Source: Deltaproteobacteria bacterium (GTDB lineage Bacteria > Myxococcota_A > Polyangia > Haliangiales > JADYYK01). Taken from it: 64,000 bases of DNA. Below, in pieces: positions 59,271 to 64,000 of the stretch. The stretch covers positions 43,602 through 107,601 of the forward strand of contig JADYYK010000084.1 in assembly GCA_020853705.1 (NCBI GenBank), written 5' to 3'. The stretch's first letter is position 1, and each line of letters opens with the position of its first letter. Under the pieces are notes generated by a model that made no database searches, was not told the origin of the DNA, and saw nothing but the letters and a program-made list of their open reading frames with translations. The position numbers were made by a program, and so were the translations under genes.

Positions 59271-59690
59271 TCAGGGAATGTTCCAAATTTGGCGGACGAG
59301 GTCGCCGCACAGCGCGCGTTCGGCTAGTTCCGGGGAGGCGCGGTTGTACGTCCGTGGTGCGTCTGGGGGTGGCAAGAGGTAGATGCCAACCTCGCCGAGG
59401 TTCCAGAGGGAACCGTCCGCCGGGATGGCACCGGTGAAGACGAGCGCCAGGACGTGAAACAACTTTCGTTCGCGGTCCGCCCGAAAGATATCCTCCTTGC
59501 TCACTTGTATCTGATCACTAGCCGTCGCCTTGACCTGTATTGCCCTGAAGGTTTCGCCAAAGACGGCGATTAGATCGTTGCCGCTGTCCTTCAACGGCGC
59601 CGAAGCCTGCACGCCGAATTGCCAAAGACGGAGTTGTACGAGTAGCTCTGCGGCAGTACCGAACGACGTGTTGGGGGCGAGGGGATTCAT
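59271..59690 (-). CDS. PD-(D/E)XK nuclease-like protein (DUF4365-type)
   Basis: 139 residues. The motif chain G-T-A-A-E(15)-L-L-V-Q-L, D(39) in DSGNDLIAVFG and Q(52)-V-K(54)-A-T matches the PD-(D/E)XK core E...D...(E/Q)xK found in DUF4365 and in many phage-defence nucleases. It follows the RloC-like ATPase gene by nine bases on the same strand, so it is the second gene of that operon. It is intact, while its partner is disrupted. Confidence 0.75.
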   Translation of the reverse strand: MNPLAPNTSFGTAAELLVQLRLWQFGVQASAPLKDSGNDLIAVFGETFRAIQVKATASDQIQVSKEDIFRADRERKLFHVLALVFTGAIPADGSLWNLGEVGIYLLPPPDAPRTYNRASPELAERALCGDLVRQIWNIP

Positions 59691-61567
59691 GATGGGGGAT
59701 TAGTTTCGCCGCTTCCGCACGGCGGTGACCCAGCTCTCTAGCTGCTCGAGATCGGCCTTCAGCTCCGCCGGAGCCGGGAGGGGCTCGTTGACCGCAAGGG
59801 CCTGGTCATGCCCGCCTTCCCACTTGGAGCACCTGGTCATGCCAGCCTCGACTGCCTTCAGGTCGTCGGCGGTAATGTCGCCGAGCTTCTTCAGGCGGCT
59901 CGTCTCGATGCCCTGACGGAATCGCAGGACCACCTCGTTGAGCAGGACTTCCTCGACGGCGCGCTCCCAGGTCCGCCGGAGGTCCGCGTACATTCTCGTG
60001 GCGACCGGGTCATACGCCTTAGCCCCCTGCTCCCGGTGGATCTTCTCCACCCGCTGCAATTCCTGCTTCAGCGCGGAGATGCGCTTTCCTGTCGTCAGCC
60101 CGTGCCACGGCAACCCGTGCTCGACGTGGCCGGACATGAGGTCGCTGCCGCGGCTGATGGTGTGCGGCGAATACGGCACCTCCTGGCGCTCGGCCTCCTG
60201 GACGAGGGCGGCAAGGAAGACCATCTCGTGTGTGAAGACGATGACCTGACGCGTCTTGGACTCCTCGACGAGGCGCCTGGACACGTTCGATCGCCAGCGA
60301 TGGTCGAGGGAGGACACGGGATCGTCGAACACGATGGCCGAGGCGTGGGAGCCCCCGCGGACCTCGGCCAGGAAGGCAGCGAGCGCGATGCATCGGCTCT
60401 CGCCCTCGCTCACCACCTTCGGGAGCTGAGCCTTCGTTGAGTGCTTCAGGAAGACCTGATGGTAGAGGACGCCGCGCTGCGCGCCCGCGGGTCGCAGTTC
60501 CAGCTCAAGGGTCGTGAAGCCGAGCCTCTTCAGCTCATCATCGAATGCAGCGGTCAGCGCGTCGGTCACGTACTTCTTGGTGAGGTCGGTGCTGAGCTTG
60601 GTGGCGGCGCGTGTGTCCGTGTCCCGGATGGCCTGCTCGTAGGCGAGCATCTGTGTCTTTCGGACGATTTCGGCGTGGATCTGCGGTCGGATTTCGGCCA
60701 GCACGCTGCGCGCGTGCAGGTCGGCGCGTCGCGCCTCGGACCGCTTGCGCCCGGCCGGGTCCGCTGCCTTCGTCATCTCCTCGGCTCGCGCGTCGAGCCC
60801 GGCGGCGAGTCGCTCGAGCTCATCGAGCGGGGGCGCGCTGTCGACCGGGGAAGCGGCGGATGTTCCCTCACTGATGGACGCGCGGCACCGCCGGGCCTCG
60901 GCGATGAATTGCTTGGCCTGTTCCGACACGGCCGCGTCAAGCACGGCGAGATCGTCGAGCGCGTCCTTCGTCCGCTCTCCCGGAACCACGGCCAGGCACT
61001 TTCGCCCAGCTTCCTCCGCGGCCGTTCGCTTGGCTGCCGCGTTGGCCTGGGCCGCGCCGCGCACGAACTCCTCGAAGCGCGTGAGGCGCTCCGCGGCGGC
61101 GCGGTCGAGCTTCTGCTGGCAGAGGACGCAGTGCGAGCCCGCGCCGTCATGCGGGAAGGAATGCTCGGGGTAAGCGTGGGCCTCGGAGTAGGTCCGGGCG
61201 GATTCCCACATCTCGCGCCATTCCGCCGTCCCTACGCCCGGGATCGCGGCCTGTCCGGCGAACGTGCGCGCCGCTTCCTGGGCGACGCGCGCTGCGGTCG
61301 CGGCGTCCACGCGCAGGGCGGCGAGCCGGGTCGTCGACTCCTTGCCGAGTGCGATGGCGAGCGACTTCAGCTCTTCCGCGAGCCGCCGCATCCGGGTCGC
61401 TTTCACCTTGAGGTCGGAACCCTGCTTGGCGGGGTTCTCAAGGCGCGCCGCAGCCAGGACTTCGGACAGGCTCTCCAACTCCTGCTTCTCGGCGTCGTTC
61501 AACGTCGCGATGCGATCGACCTGCTCGCGGGGCGTGAGGGCCGTGAGATTGCCAAGGAGCTGACCCG

Positions 61568-61574
61568 CCTGGGT
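61568..61574 (+). repeat. target site duplication CCTGGGT, left
   Basis: Seven-base CCTGGGT directly flanks the element on the left and recurs on the right at 62865-62871. Confidence 0.75.
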
Positions 61575-62864
61575 CCTGAGGTATCCCCTCAAACCAGCCC
61601 GAAGACGTGGCGGATGACCTCGTGCTCGCGGAGGATCGCATCGTAGGCGGGCATCAACAGCTCAATGCGCTCTTGGCGCATGTTTGGCAGGGCTCGGTAC
61701 CAATAGGCACCTTGGTTGAAGAGCGACATCGTCCTTCGCTTGACGGTGTTGACCTTCAACGTCCGGTCGAGTCCGACGCGCTCTCCAGCTGCGCCGAGGA
61801 GCGTCAGGAGTGCGTGCGCTACGGCAGCGAGGAGGAGAAGGCGATCTCGCCGGTCGGTGGACTTCACACGCGCCTGCGCGAGACCGAGCCCAAAACGCGG
61901 GTCTTTCTCGTCCCGGAAGGTCTCTTCGATGGTGAAGCGCCTGGCGTAGAGCCCCACGACGTGTGCCGCGTTCTGCTCGGCCAGCGTCGTCGCCAAGCAC
62001 CATGCCTCCTTCATCTTCTTGTCGTGCACGACCACCACCGCGGGAACTGGCGTTCGATCACCGGTTACCTTGGCATTCCGGACCATCGTTGCCCGCCCAC
62101 TCTTGGGCAGCCAGTCTCCGGCCTTCTTCGTCTCGCCGGCTTCGTTCTCGACCGCCACCACGCTCCGAAACCGGATCACATAGTCCCAGCCCAGCAGCTC
62201 CAGCAGCTGGTACAGCTTCTGGTCTCCGAACCCCCGATCGGCCAAGACCGTGATCCTCACTTCGGGCGGCAGCGCCGCGTGCAACTTCTCCACGACCGCG
62301 TACTCGTAGGCGTTCCGCTGCCCCTTGAGCGTGGCCTTCTCCACCGTCCTCCACAGCATCGGCGTCGCCCGCCCGTGGCTGCTGACCAGGTAGATCGCCA
62401 GCACCGAGTGCCCATCCGCGTCAAAGTCCGTCCAGTCCATCGCCACGACGATCTCTGGCCGCGGACCCACCACGTACCGGATCCACAGCGGGAACAGCGT
62501 GGCCATTTCGATCCCGCTGTTGCTCAGCAATCGGTCCACCTGCTTGACCCCGTGCTTCGGGTCGGCGCCGACTTCCTCCGCGTACGCCTTCCCGATCGCG
62601 CTCACCGCCAACGTCGCCGCGTGCAGCACTCCGGTCACTGCATTCGCCAACGACAGCACGCGCAGCGCATGGAGGTCGTCCCCGAAGAGACGCTCGATCG
62701 TGTCCAGTGCGTTGATCCGGTCGTTGGTCTTCATCTTCCGCGCGGCGCTCATGGTGCCGCGCCGTACCGCACTCGCGCAACTGGCGCGACTTCCTCGCCG
62801 CCGCCCCTCCCGGCCCTCAGCAATTTCGATCGCTTACGTCCAGGAAGCGAGGGGATCCCTCAGG
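61575..62864 (-). mobile_element. IS4-type insertion sequence, 1290 bp, complete
   Basis: The element is bounded by terminal inverted repeats, CCTGAGGTATCCCCTC on the left and CCTGAGGGATCCCCTC (read inward from the right), 15 of 16 identical. A 7-base target duplication flanks it. A single transposase gene fills most of it. The ends and the open transposase suggest a recent and possibly still mobile insertion into the ATPase gene. Confidence 0.85.
61589..62752 (-). CDS. IS4-family DDE transposase
   Basis: 387 residues. DDE core: Asp in AMDWTDFD (~106), Asp in LADRGFGD (~184) and the Glu of the C-terminal YARRFTIEETFRDEK, which matches the Y-(2)-R-(3)-E-(6)-K signature of IS4-family transposases. 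Its stop lies a few bases inside the left terminal repeat. Expression would be from a promoter inside the element. The frame is intact. Confidence 0.9.
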   Translation of the reverse strand: MSAARKMKTNDRINALDTIERLFGDDLHALRVLSLANAVTGVLHAATLAVSAIGKAYAEEVGADPKHGVKQVDRLLSNSGIEMATLFPLWIRYVVGPRPEIVVAMDWTDFDADGHSVLAIYLVSSHGRATPMLWRTVEKATLKGQRNAYEYAVVEKLHAALPPEVRITVLADRGFGDQKLYQLLELLGWDYVIRFRSVVAVENEAGETKKAGDWLPKSGRATMVRNAKVTGDRTPVPAVVVVHDKKMKEAWCLATTLAEQNAAHVVGLYARRFTIEETFRDEKDPRFGLGLAQARVKSTDRRDRLLLLAAVAHALLTLLGAAGERVGLDRTLKVNTVKRRTMSLFNQGAYWYRALPNMRQERIELLMPAYDAILREHEVIRHVFGLV

Positions 62865-62871
62865 CCTGGGT
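62865..62871 (+). repeat. target site duplication CCTGGGT, right
   Basis: Second copy of the seven-base target duplication on the right side of the element. Confidence 0.75.
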
Positions 62872-63638
62872 CTCCTTCGGGATGTCGGGCCAGGAGGCCG
62901 CCTGCGCCTGCAGAAGGCTTCGCTCGCCTTCGATGCGCGCCTTGACCCGAGCGCACAAGCCCGCCAGCCTGTCCAAGACGTCGAGACCGAGCGGCCGAAA
63001 TCGTACCTCGGTCTTGTCGGACACGTAGACCTGCGCCGCGGAGGTGTCGAAAACGCTGACGGCGCCCAACTCGGCCGGTCCCGGCGTGCCGTCCTTCCAG
63101 ACGTGCTCGGCGGCGACTCCGCCGACGAAGAGCGCGAACTTGGCAGTCGGGGTGCCCGCGGGCTGGTCCGAGAGCGCGTTCGCGAGAATCGGCTCGCTGC
63201 CGCGCGCGCGGCACGCCCGCTTCAAGATGCGTGCGTAGCCGGACTTGCCCGCCCCGTTGTCGCCGTAGATGACGGTGAGCCCCGCCGTGCCGAAGTTGAC
63301 CGTTTCGTTCGGCGCGAGGGCGTTCACGTCGGAGACGTGTGTCAAGGCGGCGAGGGAGACTGGACCGCGTTCGCTGCTAGCCGGGAGGTGGCCGGCGGTG
63401 AGCGGCACTGCATCCGCGCCCGCGTCGCTCAACCCGTGGGGCTTCTTGCAGAGCGTCGCCAGTTCCTCGACGTCCGCCTCGGAGACCTCGGACTGCGTCA
63501 CGACGCGCCGAAGCGCGTCTCGGATCCAAGAGGAGCCGAGGGAGTTCGACCAGGCGAGAATCTCGTGGAGTGCCGACATGAGGAAGGGTGGCGTTAGTCC
63601 ATCAGGCTCGTGGATTGTGAGGACGCCGTGCGAACGTG

Positions 63639-63863
63639 TCAAACTGCCATCGTCGGCCCAACAGGAGCCCGGAAAACTCTAGTCGCATGGTACGCCCCAG
63701 GACCGACAACTGGGAAGAGCCGCGCTGTTCGCGGCAGGCGAAGTCGCCCATTTTCGTTCTCCAGCGGGTACCCCTCCCGGATGAGAGGAGTGGGGCTCTC
63801 TGCACATGCTTTGGCCAGTAGCAGGAGCACGCTGGTCATCAGCCAGGCTCGACTCTTCGCCAT
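63639..63863 (-). CDS. small hypothetical protein with signal-like N-terminus
   Basis: 74 residues. MAKSRAWLMTSVLLLLAKACAES resembles a signal peptide; the rest (PLIREGYPLENENGRLRLPRTARL) is short and polar. It lies between the partial gene at the right edge and the ATPase gene on the same strand, and ends 60 bases before the ATPase start. Whether it is real is doubtful; no family recognised. Confidence 0.3.
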   Translation of the reverse strand: MAKSRAWLMTSVLLLLAKACAESPTPLIREGYPLENENGRLRLPRTARLFPVVGPGAYHATRVFRAPVGPTMAV

Positions 63864-63888
63864 GCCGTCCCGTCCCTGACCAATCCCC

Positions 63889-64000
63889 TCAAATCACGCC
63901 CAGGAGACGCGACATCTCCGCTTGCTCTGCAAGGACCTGCGCGAAGGCCTTCATGAGTGGAATGAGCCACTCCTCTCGCATTGTGGCAATCCGCCCGTAC
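63889..64000 (-). CDS. C-terminal end of a gene cut by the window edge
   Basis: The last ~36 codons (…MREEWLIPLMKAFAQVLAEQAEMSRLLGVI, stop at 63889-63891) are in one open frame reaching the right edge. Helical and hydrophobic; no family can be assigned from the fragment. Same strand as the ATPase-nuclease genes, so it could belong to the same defence locus. Confidence 0.5.
   Translation of the reverse strand, partial: YGRIATMREEWLIPLMKAFAQVLAEQAEMSRLLGVI

Larger units (their letters stand above)
59700..63579 (-). pseudogene. RloC-like AAA_13 ATPase gene, interrupted by an IS element
   Basis: N-terminal part 62865-63579 from ATG 63579 (MSALHEILAWSNSLG): Walker A GDNGAGKSGYARILKRA around residues ~96-110. 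C-terminal part 59700-61574: zinc-hook CVLCQQ between long coiled coils, ABC signature VSEGESRCIALAAF, Walker B AIVFDDPVSSLDH and switch FTHEM. The C-terminus holds an RxxxE (WERAVEE) and a later His (GGHDQA), compatible with the R-E-H triad of PrrC/RloC anticodon nucleases. The two parts join exactly in frame if the 1290-bp element and one 7-base target copy are removed, giving an 860-residue protein. The ATPase as it stands is inactive. Confidence 0.8.

Noticed and set aside
59808..61646. Plus-strand open frames opposite the ATPase gene
   Set aside because: Shadows; ABC signature, Walker B and zinc hook are on the minus strand.

Overview
The window is GC-rich DNA (clearly above 65% by eye) from a bacterium that is most likely a member of the Myxococcota (myxobacterial Deltaproteobacteria). 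The evidence is the many lipoproteins whose signal peptide is followed by Gly/Asp/Ala-rich linkers, a long Cys-repeat surface protein ending in a MYXO-CTERM-like tail, TPR proteins with a single membrane span, a large choice-of-anchor-D lipoprotein, and long enhancer/AAA-type regulators. No rRNA, tRNA or CRISPR array was seen. Counting pseudogenes, no stretch longer than about 300 bases lacks a gene.

Layout. 1-2.8 kb: the end of an alpha/beta hydrolase, a TauE/SafE permease, a thioredoxin, a probable small membrane selenoprotein (in-frame TGA at 2320 with a SECIS-like hairpin) and a DUF302 protein. 2.8-9.3 kb: small hypothetical, TPR protein, a 1396-residue lipoprotein with about eight ASH-like repeats, and a beta-propeller-like protein. 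9.4-18.5 kb: an operon of three large Clp-like double AAA+ proteins joined by TGATG overlaps; the first carries a C-terminal region that reads like a peptide chain release factor PCRF domain. 18.6-22 kb: LysR regulator/NAD(P)-binding epimerase pair and two divergent lipoproteins, one with a VWA domain. 22.0-26.7 kb: an unusual RiPP locus with a cysteine-free Ser/Thr-rich precursor, a full-length LanB-type dehydratase, no LanC, and an aldo/keto-reductase-fold protein that has lost its catalytic tetrad. 26.7-32.2 kb: a frameshifted small membrane protein, YjdM/PhnA zinc ribbon, membrane-anchored hypothetical, GH18 chitinase-like lipoprotein and two more lipoproteins. 32.3-43.3 kb: a large AAA/TPR-type regulator, DUF4242 protein, SAM methyltransferase, frameshifted deacetylase-like lipoprotein, sulfatase, WGR-LRR protein and a nucleotide cyclase. 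43.4-53.8 kb: Cys-repeat surface protein, hypothetical, GH31 alpha-glucosidase, secreted protein, gene remnant and Cys-rich lipoprotein. 54.3-59.1 kb: two AraC-controlled units (hydrolase + outer-membrane protein; multicopper oxidase + MDR oxidoreductase) that share an 18-base operator. 59.3-64 kb: a probable anti-phage module (RloC-like ATPase with zinc hook + PD-(D/E)XK nuclease) whose ATPase gene is split by a complete IS4-type element.

Expression signals. Many genes lack a Shine-Dalgarno sequence and instead carry a TANNNT-type -10 hexamer 6-8 bases before the start codon, the signature of leaderless mRNAs. Genes that do have a strong GGAGG (thioredoxin, DUF4242, methyltransferase, chitinase-like) stand apart. 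This signature was used to choose several start codons. Three genes have apparent single-base frameshifts, which may be real decay or assembly errors.
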